DNA of 64,000 nucleotides. Source: Saezia sanguinis (lineage in GTDB: Bacteria > Pseudomonadota > Gammaproteobacteria > Burkholderiales > Burkholderiaceae_C). Positions within the stretch are counted from its first letter, which is position 1. Each line of letters begins with the position of its first letter. A program made the translations under genes and the position numbers. The notes below the pieces were generated by a model. The model did not search any database and was not told where the DNA came from. It worked only from the letters and a program-made list of their open reading frames with translations. Shown in pieces: positions 47,222 through 56,174 of this stretch. The stretch covers positions 1 through 64,000 of the forward strand of contig NZ_PQSP01000012.1 in the NCBI RefSeq assembly GCF_003991585.1, written 5' to 3'.

Positions 47222-47492
47222 GGCGTGTTAACACAAAATATAGGAAATGCGCTGCTCATCAGACATAGATGGATGCGCGAAGCAACCAATATGAATAGCG
47301 GTGCTATTCATTGCAGGGTGCGACAAAGCATACGCTATTGGCTGATGGCTGCCCGAAGGGAAAGATGCTCAGGCAGCGCCCAGCGGTGTTAACCCTCGTT
47401 TGTGTAGATTTACTACACGGCACTCGGTTTGCCTTGCTGATCATCTGCCTGAACATTCTTTCGCACTCCTATATTTTGTGTTAACACGCCCT
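47220..47492. mobile_element. Structured inverted-repeat element, copy 2 (MITE-like, non-coding)
   Basis: This 273-base element is bounded by perfect 26-base inverted repeats, 47220-47245 and 47467-47492 (left arm begins AGGGCGTGTTAACAC). Internal pairings occupy the same places as in copy 1 but with other bases. CATCAG (47257-47262) pairs with CTGATG (47342-47347). ATGAATAGC (47291-47299) pairs with GCTATTCAT (47303-47311). GTGTAG (47402-47407) pairs with CTACAC (47413-47418). GCGCGAAGC (47275) and CCCGAAGGG (47352) are shared, and the last hairpin starts 50 bases after CCCGAAGGG began in both copies. No coding frame is seen. Confidence 0.78.
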
Positions 47493-47613
47493 GGTGGCAT
47501 AATAAAAAAGTTTTTTGACACACATGCCTGCTTGCGCCGCGCCGTTTTATACCCGGCTGGCCTATAAAAATTTTTCAGCAGACAGCGAGACAATCAATAA
47601 GGTAAACCTGTTC

Positions 47614-48042
47614 ATGAACACTGATACACAATTCCCCGCCCCCCTGAAAGCCATTCCCGGTTACAAAGAACTGGTGCTGCGCGTGGTTCCCATGCCGGCT
47701 GACTGCAATTCCAACGGCGACATTTTCGGTGGCTGGCTGATGGCCCAAATGGACCTGGCCGGTGCCGCGCTGGCCTGCCGCGCCGCCAATGACCGCAAAA
47801 TGGTCACCGTGGCTGTCAATTCACTGGTATTCAAACACCCGGTTGGTGTTGGCGATCTGCTGAGCTTTTATGCCGAAATCATCAAAATCGGCAACACGTC
47901 CATCACCATTGAAGTCACCGCCTATGCATGGAATGACGAGAATTTCATGGACACCCCGGTTAAAGTCACCGAAGCAACCATCACTTACGTGGCTATGGAC
48001 AAAAACGGACAGCCCCGGCCTGTTTTACAGCATCGCGTCTGA
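47614..48042 (+). CDS. Hotdog acyl-CoA thioesterase (YciA-like)
   Basis: This protein of about 142 residues has a single hotdog fold of the YciA/BACH type. The marks are RVVPMPADCNSNGDIFGGWLM at the active site helix, with Asn/Asp and Gly-Gly, and DLAGAALACRAANDRKMVTVAV. YciA hydrolyses a range of acyl-CoAs. The frame opens at 47515, but the family-like start MNTDTQFPAPLKAIPGYKEL at 47614 is chosen; AAGG lies upstream at a long spacing. It follows structured element copy 2 by about 120 bases. Confidence 0.9.
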   Translation: MNTDTQFPAPLKAIPGYKELVLRVVPMPADCNSNGDIFGGWLMAQMDLAGAALACRAANDRKMVTVAVNSLVFKHPVGVGDLLSFYAEIIKIGNTSITIEVTAYAWNDENFMDTPVKVTEATITYVAMDKNGQPRPVLQHRV

Positions 48043-48075
48043 TTCCCTGCGGCTTTCCCTCTAGGACTGCCCGGC

Positions 48076-48093
48076 AAAGACTACCGTCTTTTT
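48076..48093. terminator. Short hairpin terminator candidate between thioesterase and dnaG
   Basis: AAAGAC (48076-48081) and GTCTTT (48086-48091) form a six-base stem with a TACC loop and adjoining T and A runs. A weaker outer pair GCCCGGCA and TGCCGGGC (from about 48069 and 48115) encloses it. The location between convergent genes fits a terminator, but the stem is short. Confidence 0.5.
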
Positions 48094-48173
48094 AAACACA
48101 TCCATTTTTTCTATGCCGGGCTGTCATATAGAAAGCCGATAAACGCCAAGCGGGAAAGCAGTGACAAGAAAAT

Positions 48174-50054
48174 CTATGACCTTCGGCCTGTTTTAAACTG
48201 CTGCAATATGCGCGCACTTTCTTCACGCTGACTGGCGCTGCGCATTTTGGCCAGGCACAGTTGCAGTTCTTCGGGCTGCATTTCAATGCCTGCCACAACA
48301 CCATCCATCAGGCTCATCATCATGTCATACCAGGGCTCTGTACGGGCCGCCTCCGATAACACCGCCCAGCTCACTGGGCCGCGGTCCATCACAATGCGCT
48401 CCAGCCAACTGAAAAAAGCCCCGTGCCAGCCAGGCTGACTGCACAGCGACTCCTGATCGGCAGTCGAAACATGCTCCCACCACTGACTGTGCACCAGCAA
48501 AATACGGATGCCATGCTCTACCGGCGTCAGCGGCGCGCGTGCAAGCCGCGGCATGGCCGGTTCGCGCCTTGAATCATTTGCCTTGTACGGCCGCCATGGC
48601 TGCCTTGTTTTTGCGGGGGCATGGCCTGTTGCAGAACGGAATGCCGGTGTGTTCCCCGCATAGGGTGCCGAATCGCCCCAGCGCGCATCATCCGGCATGC
48701 CATTGGCGGGCCCTGGTCTGGGTGCCTCTTCCGCCTGCCTGGCCCAAAGCCCCTGCAGATTTTCCACACTCATCTGGGCCACCTGGGCAATTTGCGCCAA
48801 CAACTGCAACTTCAAAGCGCCATCGGCAGGCAACTGGCTCCAAAGCGGAAGCGCCTGTGCCAGCATGCGGGCACGGCCTTCCGGCGTGGTCAAATCACAT
48901 CCTTCCTGCATGGTTTCAAGCAAAAAGCCTGACAGGGGCATTGCCTGCGCCACATATTGCGCAAATGCATCATGCCCGTGTTCCCGGATGAACGAATCCG
49001 GGTCATGCTCCTGCGGCAAAAACAGGAATTTAATGCTGCGCGTATCTTTGGCGTGCAGCAGCGCGGCTTCCAGCGCACGCCGAGCCGCTTTGCGGCCGGC
49101 AGCATCACCATCAAAACTGAATACCACACTGTCCGTAAATTTGAATATTTTCTGCAAATGGTCCGGCGTACAGGCCGTGCCCAGCGTTGCCACCGCATTG
49201 GAAAACCCATGCTGCGCCAAAGCCACCACATCCATATACCCTTCGGTCACAAGCAGATAACCATACTGGCGGATATCGCTGCGCGCCTCAAACAGGCCAT
49301 AAAGCTCATGCCCTTTGAGAAATACCGGCGTTTCAGGAGAGTTCAGGTATTTCGGCTCCCCTTTATCCAGTACCCGTCCGCCAAAACCGATCACTTCGCC
49401 TTTCACATTGCGAATAGGAAACATGATCCGGTCACGGAAACGGTCATAACGGCGCCCCTCTTCCTGCCCCGATACACCGCCCGCTTCGTGCACAATCACC
49501 AGGCCACCCTCTACCAGTGCCGGGTCATCGTAATTCGAAAATACTTCCGATAGCCCCTGCCAGCCCATCGGCGCATAACCCAAGCCAAAGCGATTGACCA
49601 CTTCCTGACTCAGCCCTCTGCGCTGAACATAATCCGATGCCCGCCGGTCTTTCTTTAACGCGGCCTGCCAATAGTGTGCCGCCCGGGCAAGCAGATCCGT
49701 GAGCTGTGTCTGTTTGGCCTTACGCTGCTCCGCCAATGCTTTTTCTCTGGGGCTCACATCCTCTTCCGGAACCTTGAGGCCCAATTGCTGTGCCAGATCT
49801 TTGACGGCTTCCACAAACCCCAGTCCGTTATGCTCCATCAGAAACCGGAGCGCATCCCCATGCACACCGCAGCCAAAGCAATGGTAGGTCTGCCGTACCG
49901 GACTGACAATGAAGCTGGGGGTTTTCTCGTTATGAAACGGGCAACACCCTTTAAAGTTAGCCCCCGTTTTTTTCAGGGTGACATAGCGCCCGACGACATC
50001 CACAATGTCGGCCCGGGCCAGAATATCCTGAATAAAACCATGAGGAATTGCCAT
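48174..50054 (-). CDS. dnaG: DNA primase
   Basis: This protein of 626 residues makes RNA primers for replication. The N-terminal CHC2 zinc ribbon reads GCCPFHNEKTPSF...YHCFGCGVHGD. The TOPRIM core includes VTEGYMDVVALAQHGF and FSFDGDAAGRKAARR. The C-terminal helicase-binding domain follows a Pro- and Ala-rich linker near residue 450-520. The frame opens at a TTG at 50084, but MAIPHGFIQDILARADIVDV at 50054 is the family start. The usual neighbours rpsU and rpoD are not next to it here; yggS lies upstream on the same strand. Confidence 0.96.
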   Translation of the reverse strand: MAIPHGFIQDILARADIVDVVGRYVTLKKTGANFKGCCPFHNEKTPSFIVSPVRQTYHCFGCGVHGDALRFLMEHNGLGFVEAVKDLAQQLGLKVPEEDVSPREKALAEQRKAKQTQLTDLLARAAHYWQAALKKDRRASDYVQRRGLSQEVVNRFGLGYAPMGWQGLSEVFSNYDDPALVEGGLVIVHEAGGVSGQEEGRRYDRFRDRIMFPIRNVKGEVIGFGGRVLDKGEPKYLNSPETPVFLKGHELYGLFEARSDIRQYGYLLVTEGYMDVVALAQHGFSNAVATLGTACTPDHLQKIFKFTDSVVFSFDGDAAGRKAARRALEAALLHAKDTRSIKFLFLPQEHDPDSFIREHGHDAFAQYVAQAMPLSGFLLETMQEGCDLTTPEGRARMLAQALPLWSQLPADGALKLQLLAQIAQVAQMSVENLQGLWARQAEEAPRPGPANGMPDDARWGDSAPYAGNTPAFRSATGHAPAKTRQPWRPYKANDSRREPAMPRLARAPLTPVEHGIRILLVHSQWWEHVSTADQESLCSQPGWHGAFFSWLERIVMDRGPVSWAVLSEAARTEPWYDMMMSLMDGVVAGIEMQPEELQLCLAKMRSASQREESARILQQFKTGRRS

Positions 50055-50185
50055 GAATACGATGAACCTGTCTTTAATTTGCAACTATTGCGGCACTGTT
50101 GGCAAACCACCTGCTATGGCAGTGTTTTCAAGCAGATGAGATTTTGAACCCCATGATCGGGATGCGCCTGGGGACTTCCCACCTG

Positions 50186-50896
50186 TCATATTTTAACCTT
50201 TTGCCCGTAATCCCTCTGCCCGAAAATAGCGCGCCCCACCCGCACAATGGTTGCGCCTTCCTGAATGGCGGCCTCCAGGTCATCGCTCATGCCCATGGAC
50301 AGCGTATCCACCGCATGGCCTGCCCGCTGCAGGTCATGCAGCAGCTCACGCAGCAGCGCAAACGGCTGGCGCTGCGCAACAGGGTCTGTGCTGGGCTCAG
50401 GAATGCACATCAGCCCGCGCAGTTTCAGCTTGGGCAGGCGCACAATTTCTGCGGCCATGGCCGCGACTTCCTCCGGCATCACACCGCTTTTGCTCTGTTC
50501 TGCGCTGACGTTAACCTCCAGGCATACCTGCAGGTCATCCAGTGAATCCGGCCGCTGCTCGCTCAATCTGCGTGCAATTTTCATCCGATCCACCGAATGT
50601 ACCCACTGAAAATGCTGTGCAACGGCCCGGGTTTTGTTAGACTGTAGAGGTCCGATCATATGCCACTGCAAAGAGGGCGCATGCGACATAAAGTGTTGGA
50701 TCTTGGTCACAGCTTCTGTGACATAGTTCTCGCCAAATGCCAATTGTCCTGCCGCAATGGCCTGTGCGATCGCATCAGTGCCAAATGTTTTGGACACTGC
50801 AAGAAGCTGCACCTGATCGGCAGAGCGGCCGGCCTGAGCGCATGCCCGAGCAATTCGTTGTTGAATATGATGTAACTGTAAGGGAATATCGCTCAT
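50186..50896 (-). CDS. yggS: YggS/PROSC-family PLP homeostasis protein
   Basis: This is a 236-residue TIM-barrel pyridoxal-phosphate protein. The PLP lysine is in VQLLAVSKTFG, and the family signature GENYVTEAVTKI, HMIGPLQSNKTRAV and TLSMGMSDDLEAAI are present. It controls the supply of PLP and so affects amino acid pools. The ATG at 50896 (MSDIPLQL) is preferred to an upstream TTG. It lies divergent from pilT with about 65 bases between the start codons, an arrangement seen in many Gram-negative bacteria. Confidence 0.95.
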   Translation of the reverse strand: MSDIPLQLHHIQQRIARACAQAGRSADQVQLLAVSKTFGTDAIAQAIAAGQLAFGENYVTEAVTKIQHFMSHAPSLQWHMIGPLQSNKTRAVAQHFQWVHSVDRMKIARRLSEQRPDSLDDLQVCLEVNVSAEQSKSGVMPEEVAAMAAEIVRLPKLKLRGLMCIPEPSTDPVAQRQPFALLRELLHDLQRAGHAVDTLSMGMSDDLEAAIQEGATIVRVGRAIFGQRDYGQKVKI

Positions 50897-50960
50897 AATC
50901 GTGAAAATCAAATAAGTGATAGCATACAGTCACTGTACTTCATGAGGGAATCATTCTGGT

Positions 50961-52004
50961 ATGGATATTACACAATTACTGGCGTTTACCGTCAAAAACA
51001 AAGCATCTGACTTACACCTTTCCGCTGGCCTGCCGCCGATGATCCGCGTGAACGGGGACATCCGTCGCCTGAACGTCCCGGTAATGGAACACCAGGCTGT
51101 GCACGACATGGTGTATGACATCATGAATGATTCGCAGCGCAAAACCTATGAAGAAAACCTGGAAATTGACTTTTCCTTCTCGATTGCAGGTTTGGCGCGT
51201 TTTCGTGTCAATGCGTACAACCAGAACCGCGGCGCAGCAGCAGCATTCCGTACCATTCCCAACAAGATCATGACGTTGGAAGAGCTGAACTGCCCCAAAA
51301 TCTTTGAATCACTGAGCCTGAAGCCGCGTGGCCTGGTGCTGGTAACCGGCCCGACCGGTTCCGGCAAATCGACCACACTGGCAGCGATGGTCAACCACTA
51401 CAATGAAAACGAGTATGGCCACATTCTGACCATTGAAGACCCGATCGAGTTTGTGCACGAGTCCAAAAAATGCCTGATCAACCAGCGTGAAGTCGGCCCA
51501 CAGACCCATTCTTTCAGCATGGCGCTGCGCTCTGCGCTGCGTGAAGACCCGGACTGCATTCTGGTAGGCGAGTTGCGTGACTTGGAAACCATCCGGCTGG
51601 CACTGACTGCTGCTGAAACCGGGCACTTGGTGTTTGGCACGCTGCACACATCCAGCGCACCCAAAACCATCGACCGTATTGTGGACGTGTTCCCCGCGGC
51701 TGAAAAAGACATGGTGCGAACCATGCTTTCAGAGTCTGTACAGGGCATTATTTCGCAGACATTGTGTAAAACCAAAGACAATGCTGGCCGTGTTGCCGCC
51801 CATGAAATCCTGCTGGGAACCTCTGCGGTACGTAACTTGATCCGTGAAAACAAACTGGCTCAGATTTACTCCACCATGCAGACCAGCACCGGTTTTGGCA
51901 TGCAGACACTGGACCAGAACCTGGCAGAAATGGTTCGCCGTGGCAGCATCAGCAAAGCCACCGCACACTCCAAAGCACAGCATCCGGACAACTTCCCTGT
52001 TTAA
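50961..52004 (+). CDS. pilT: Type IV pilus retraction ATPase PilT
   Basis: This 347-residue hexameric ATPase depolymerises pili for twitching and DNA uptake. It begins MDITQLLAFTVKNKASDLHL. The Walker A is GPTGSGKSTTLAAMV, the Asp box TIEDPIEFVH, Walker B region CILVGELRDLETIRLAL and the His box GHLVFGTLHTSSAPKTIDR. The C-terminal AIRNLIRE-type motif appears as AVRNLIRENKLAQI. It is followed after 24 bases by its paralogue pilU. Confidence 0.96.
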   Translation: MDITQLLAFTVKNKASDLHLSAGLPPMIRVNGDIRRLNVPVMEHQAVHDMVYDIMNDSQRKTYEENLEIDFSFSIAGLARFRVNAYNQNRGAAAAFRTIPNKIMTLEELNCPKIFESLSLKPRGLVLVTGPTGSGKSTTLAAMVNHYNENEYGHILTIEDPIEFVHESKKCLINQREVGPQTHSFSMALRSALREDPDCILVGELRDLETIRLALTAAETGHLVFGTLHTSSAPKTIDRIVDVFPAAEKDMVRTMLSESVQGIISQTLCKTKDNAGRVAAHEILLGTSAVRNLIRENKLAQIYSTMQTSTGFGMQTLDQNLAEMVRRGSISKATAHSKAQHPDNFPV

Positions 52005-52028
52005 CTGCAACAAGGGTTTTATTGCATT

Positions 52029-53165
52029 ATGGAACGTTCACAAGCCTCCAAATTTATTTTTGACTTGTTGCACCTGCTGATTGCACGTAACGGGTCGGAT
52101 CTGTTCATCACCGAAAGCTTTCCGCCGGCACTGAAAGTGGATGGAAAGATTTTTAAAGTTTCTGAGCAGGCACTGACTGCACAGCACACCGCAGCGCTGG
52201 CGCGTTCAATCATGAACGACCATCAGGTCGCAGAATTTGAGCGCACCAGGGAATGTAACTTTGCCATCTCCCCGCCGGATATCGGACGTTTTCGCGTCAA
52301 TGCATTTTTGCAGCGCGGCTCTGTGGGCATGGTCTTTCGTGTGATTCCAAGCGAAGTCCCCACCATTGACCAGCTTCAGTTACCGCAAATTCTCAAAGAA
52401 ATGTCCATGTCCAAGCGCGGCCTGATCATTGTGGTGGGCGGTACCGGTTCCGGTAAATCGACCTCCATGGCCGCCATGCTGGACTGGCGCAACGAAAACA
52501 GCAGCGGGCATATCATTACCGTGGAAGACCCGATCGAGTTTGTGCACAAACACAAAAACTGCATTGTGACGCAGCGCGAAATCGGGCTGGACACCGAATC
52601 ATGGGATGCCGCACTGATGAATGCCTTGCGGCAAGCCCCTGATGTGGTGCTGATGGGTGAAATCCGTAACCGTGATGCCATGGAACTGGCGCTGAATTTC
52701 TCTGAAACCGGCCACCTGTGTCTGGCGACCCTGCACGCCAATAACGCCAACCAGGCCATTGAGCGCATCATCAAATTCTTCCCGGATGAGGCACACCCTC
52801 AGTTGCTGACAGACCTCTCGCTGAACCTGCGCGGCCTGATTTCCCAGCGCCTGATTCCAAGACAAACCGGCAAGGGCCGTGTGGCTGCCATTGAAATCAT
52901 GCTGAACTCGCCGCTGATTGCCGACCTGATCACCAAGGGTGAAGTCGCTGAAATGAAGGAGGTCATGAAACGCAGCCGTGACACCGGCATGCAGACATTT
53001 GACCACTCGCTGTATGACCTGTATGAAGGCAACGAGATCACTTACGAAGATGCCTTGCGCAACGCAGACTCGGTCAACGACCTGCGCTTGCAGATCAAGC
53101 TCAACAGTGACCGTGCGCGTCAGGAACTTGCAGCAACACCACTGTCTCTGGGGATTAAAGCGTAA
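52029..53165 (+). CDS. pilU: Type IV pilus retraction ATPase PilU
   Basis: This 378-residue PilT-like ATPase works as an accessory retraction motor dependent on PilT. Its Walker A is GGTGSGKSTSMAAML, with TVEDPIEFVHKHKNCIV and VLMGEIRNRDAMELALN following. The C-terminus is longer than PilT and ends with a helical extension (NDLRLQIKLNSDRARQELAA). It shares an operon with pilT. No other pilus gene is near apart from the orphan GspE-type ATPase at 14.7-16.6 kb. Confidence 0.95.
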   Translation: MERSQASKFIFDLLHLLIARNGSDLFITESFPPALKVDGKIFKVSEQALTAQHTAALARSIMNDHQVAEFERTRECNFAISPPDIGRFRVNAFLQRGSVGMVFRVIPSEVPTIDQLQLPQILKEMSMSKRGLIIVVGGTGSGKSTSMAAMLDWRNENSSGHIITVEDPIEFVHKHKNCIVTQREIGLDTESWDAALMNALRQAPDVVLMGEIRNRDAMELALNFSETGHLCLATLHANNANQAIERIIKFFPDEAHPQLLTDLSLNLRGLISQRLIPRQTGKGRVAAIEIMLNSPLIADLITKGEVAEMKEVMKRSRDTGMQTFDHSLYDLYEGNEITYEDALRNADSVNDLRLQIKLNSDRARQELAATPLSLGIKA

Positions 53166-53244
53166 TCGCCTGATACGATACAGCGTATGCATTTATAACT
53201 GGGATCACTGGGTTAAATGAATGCATACGCAAGGGGGCCATTTC

Positions 53245-54153
53245 ATGCCTGAAACATCTTCCAAGACAAAGCATACGGTGGCCTTTATCGGTCTAGGGGT
53301 CATGGGGTTCCCCATGGCCTCGCATCTGCAACGCGCAGGCCACCATGTCACCGTTTATAACCGGACCGGCAGCAAAGCACAGGCCTGGGTCGAGCAGAAC
53401 CCCGGCGCGCGCAGTGCACCAACGCCGGCACAGGCGGCTCTCGGTGCAGACTTTGTATTCAGTTGCGTTGGCAATGATGACGATTTACGCTCCGTCACAC
53501 TGGGCGAGCATGGCGCTTTTGCCGCCATGAAGCCCGGCAGCATTTATGTCGACCATACTACCGCATCGGCCGATGTGGCCCGTGAACTGGCTCAGGTGGC
53601 CAGTCAAAAGCAATTGCATTTTATGGATGCGCCAGTTTCAGGCGGGCAGTCGGGTGCAGAAAACGGTGTTCTGACCATCATGGCAGGAGGTGAATCCGCT
53701 GTTTTTGAGCGCGTTAAACCGGTCGTCATGGCTTATGCGCGGGCATTCACATTGATTGGCCCTCACGGCAGCGGCCAGTTGGCCAAAATGGTCAACCAGA
53801 TCTGTCTGGCCGGAATGGTTCAGGCCCTGGCCGAAGCCATTGCCTTCGGTCAAAAAGCCGGGCTGGACATGCCCCTGGTGCTGGATGTCATCGGCAAAGG
53901 TGCCGCCAGCAGTTGGCAGATGGAAAACCGTGGCCCGTCCATGGTGGAAAACCGCTTTGATTTTGGTTTTGCCGTAGACTGGATGCGCAAAGACCTGGGG
54001 CTGGCCATGGAGATGGCCAAGCGCACCGGGGCGCGTCTGCCGGTTACTGCGCTGGTAGATCAGTTTTATGCCAGTGTACAGGCCATGGGCGGCAACCGGC
54101 AGGACACCTCGGCACTGATCCGACTGCTGAACGACAAAAACAAATCAGCCTGA
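53245..54153 (+). CDS. NAD(P)-dependent beta-hydroxyacid dehydrogenase
   Basis: This protein of about 302 residues belongs to the 3-hydroxyisobutyrate/tartronate-semialdehyde reductase family. The dinucleotide site is AFIGLGVMGFPMASHL, the substrate-binding motif is DAPVSGGQSGAENGVL and the catalytic Lys lies in GSGQLAKMVNQI. The frame opens at 53221, but an AAGGGGG Shine-Dalgarno supports the ATG at 53245. It may convert 2-hydroxy-3-oxopropionate, 3-hydroxyisobutyrate or a related acid. It follows pilU by about 80 bases, a frequent pairing in Burkholderiales with no obvious functional link. Confidence 0.9.
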   Translation: MPETSSKTKHTVAFIGLGVMGFPMASHLQRAGHHVTVYNRTGSKAQAWVEQNPGARSAPTPAQAALGADFVFSCVGNDDDLRSVTLGEHGAFAAMKPGSIYVDHTTASADVARELAQVASQKQLHFMDAPVSGGQSGAENGVLTIMAGGESAVFERVKPVVMAYARAFTLIGPHGSGQLAKMVNQICLAGMVQALAEAIAFGQKAGLDMPLVLDVIGKGAASSWQMENRGPSMVENRFDFGFAVDWMRKDLGLAMEMAKRTGARLPVTALVDQFYASVQAMGGNRQDTSALIRLLNDKNKSA

Positions 54154-54183
54154 CCAAACAGCCAGGCTGATGACATCTTTTTA
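54144..54183 (+). terminator. Terminator overlapping the dehydrogenase stop codon
   Basis: ATCAGCCTG (54144-54152) and CAGGCTGAT (54163-54171) form a nine-base stem whose left arm contains the final codons and stop. The T-rich tract CATCTTTTTAT follows a few bases later. It would end the pilT-pilU-dehydrogenase transcript. Confidence 0.65.
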
Positions 54184-54236
54184 TCCCGCACAGACCCAAG
54201 TCAGCCCGTCGTGTAAACAAAGGTGCCCTAACGCCC

Positions 54237-54914
54237 TTAAGGGCGGATTTCAGTGGGCTCGCCAATATTCTCTGTCGGACTGCTTTGGGCATCTATTTTC
54301 ATGAGGTCTTCTTCAGAAATAATCTCAAATACACGCACAACTTTCTGAACGCCCACCACAGTTGCCGCTTTTTCGCTGGCAAGCTGTGCCTCACGCATGG
54401 TCACAAGCCCCATCAGATACACCACAGAGCGCTCGGTCACCACTTTGATGTGCCCGGAAGAAAGATTCTCCACATTCGCCAAAGCCGTCTTCACTTTACC
54501 AGTGAGCATGGAATCATCGGTACGCACCCGCAATGATGTCACCGGCCCCACCGCCAGTGCATTCACCACGCTGCGCACATTGGCAACACGCCGCACAGTT
54601 TCTTCAGCCACAATTTTGTCATCTGAACTGCCCACTTCGCCAGTCAGCAGAACCTGACGGTTGAAACTGGTGACATTGATATGCGCCTTATCCGCCCCCA
54701 GCATGGAAGACAAGTCCTGCTTGGCACGCAATTCAATGGTCTGGTCGTCAATCTGTGCGCCTGAGGAACGGCGGTCTACCGCCGACATGACACCGGCACC
54801 GATCCCGCCGACAAACAGCACCGGGCATCCTGTCAACGTCACTGTGGCGCCAGCCAGTCCTGCCAGCATCAGCGCACGTCTTGACCAGTTATTCTGTTTA
54901 TCCTTATTTTGCAT
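54237..54914 (-). CDS. BON-domain lipoprotein (DolP/YraP-like)
   Basis: This is a 225-residue exported protein. The signal peptide RRALMLAGLAGATVTLTGC ends in a lipobox Cys near residue 29. Two BON domains follow, the first around residues 52-120 (ELRAKQDLSSMLGADKAHIN; VLLTGEV) and the second around residues 125-200 (KVKTALANVENLSSGHIKV; VVYLMGLV). BON domains bind phospholipid, and DolP supports outer-membrane integrity. It lies downstream of gmhA and yraN as in E. coli yraN-diaA-dolP. A 14-base palindrome, CGCCCTTAAGGGCG, spans its stop codon. Confidence 0.9.
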   Translation of the reverse strand: MQNKDKQNNWSRRALMLAGLAGATVTLTGCPVLFVGGIGAGVMSAVDRRSSGAQIDDQTIELRAKQDLSSMLGADKAHINVTSFNRQVLLTGEVGSSDDKIVAEETVRRVANVRSVVNALAVGPVTSLRVRTDDSMLTGKVKTALANVENLSSGHIKVVTERSVVYLMGLVTMREAQLASEKAATVVGVQKVVRVFEIISEEDLMKIDAQSSPTENIGEPTEIRP

Positions 54915-54982
54915 TATTCACCTCGCCTGTTGGTTCTCACCCGGTGTACAAACACCCTACAATCATAAAACACCCGTCATTT

Positions 54983-55576
54983 TCAGACAGTGTCTGCTCC
55001 CAGCAGCACATTATCAACGCCTTCGCACAGGCAGTGCAAGATCAGAATATGCAGCTCCTGAATTCTGGCCGTGCGGTTATGCGGTACCGTGATATGCAGA
55101 TCAGTCTCCTGCACCATATCCAGCATCTTGCCGCCACCTTTACCCGTCAGGGCAATCACCGTCATCTCCCGCTGGTGTGCTGCTTCAATCGCTTTCATCA
55201 CATTGGGCGAATTGCCGCTGGTGCTGATGCCCAGCAACACATCGCCCGGGTTGCCCAGCGCCTGCACCTGGCGGGAAAACACCACATCAAAACCATAGTC
55301 GTTGCCGATGGCCGTCAGTGCAGATGTATCGGTATTGAGCGCAACCGCAGCCAGCCCGGGGCGTTCACGCTCAAAGCGGCCAGTGAATTCCGCCGCAAAA
55401 TGCTGCGCATCCGCGGCTGACCCGCCGTTACCACACACCAGAATTTTGCCGCCATTGGTCAGTGCATCGACAATGATCGACACCCCGCTGGCAATAATCG
55501 GCGCCAGTTGCTCCGCAGTCTGGTACTTCAGATCTGCACTTTCAAAAAAAGCCTGTTGAATACGTTGCTCAAGCAT
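54983..55576 (-). CDS. gmhA: Phosphoheptose isomerase / DiaA-like SIS protein
   Basis: This 197-residue SIS-fold protein shows [33 protein letters not shown] and [13 protein letters not shown]. The Glu in AAEFTGR and the His in QELH match GmhA active-site residues, so sedoheptulose-7-phosphate isomerase activity for LPS heptose synthesis is plausible. Position beside yraN and a BON lipoprotein equals that of E. coli diaA, a DnaA-binding paralogue. Sequence cannot fully separate the two roles. It lies 38 bases downstream of yraN. Confidence 0.88.
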   Translation of the reverse strand: MLEQRIQQAFFESADLKYQTAEQLAPIIASGVSIIVDALTNGGKILVCGNGGSAADAQHFAAEFTGRFERERPGLAAVALNTDTSALTAIGNDYGFDVVFSRQVQALGNPGDVLLGISTSGNSPNVMKAIEAAHQREMTVIALTGKGGGKMLDMVQETDLHITVPHNRTARIQELHILILHCLCEGVDNVLLGADTV

Positions 55577-55614
55577 GTTATTTCCAATTCCTTATCAAAG
55601 CATACGCCTGCAAT

Positions 55615-56001
55615 CTAGCCATTATCCCTCACTTCAAAAGCACTTCTCAACCATAAGGGCTGAGCCAGCGCCTCGTCTTCAAACGCCACCACATCAAACC
55701 TGGCGGCAGGCACAGTACGGTAGCGCATCAGAAAATACCGTGCCGCCTGAATCAGCCGGCGCTGTTTCTGAGCAGAAATACTTTCGCCGGCCCCGCCAAA
55801 ACCGGTATGCGTACGCAACCGCACCTCTACAAATACCACGGTCCCGTCACGCTCCTGCATCACCAGGTCCAGATCAGCCATGCCACGTCCGGCAGGCTGA
55901 AAGTTACGGGCCAGCAGACTCATGTTCTGTTTTTTCAGGTAACGCAACGCGGCATCCTCCGCACACGCGCCAGATCCTTTAGCAGCCCTATGCCAAAACA
56001 T
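55615..56001 (-). CDS. yraN: YraN/UPF0102 endonuclease-like protein
   Basis: This is a 128-residue protein of the UPF0102 family, which has a restriction-endonuclease-like fold. Visible marks are GACAEDAALRYLKKQNMSLL, ARNFQPAGRGMADLDLVM and VVFVEVRLRT with the ExK-like pair (here EVR, so the usual Lys is Arg). The function is unproven; a role in recombination or repair is suspected from the fold. It starts about 170 bases from the divergent rsmI and leads the yraN-gmhA-BON operon. Confidence 0.88.
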   Translation of the reverse strand: MFWHRAAKGSGACAEDAALRYLKKQNMSLLARNFQPAGRGMADLDLVMQERDGTVVFVEVRLRTHTGFGGAGESISAQKQRRLIQAARYFLMRYRTVPAARFDVVAFEDEALAQPLWLRSAFEVRDNG

Positions 56002-56174
56002 GGTTCTTTACACATTCCCGGGCAAAAACTGCCCTGCTGACGCTATGATACTATGAATCCGGATTGGTCTTAAAGTTCAGCAGGCAACACCAGCCCGCTA
56101 CAGATGCCGTGCACCTGATCCCGATACAATGGCTGTATTGCAATTATTTGATGCCAGCTCGCACAAAATCGACC

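Noticed and set aside
47515..47520. Perfect TTGACA hexamer before the thioesterase gene
   Set aside because: No acceptable -10 hexamer lies 16-18 bases downstream, so it was not called a promoter.
54232..54245. Palindrome CGCCCTTAAGGGCG at the end of the BON gene as a terminator
   Set aside because: It has no loop and no following T run on the minus strand.
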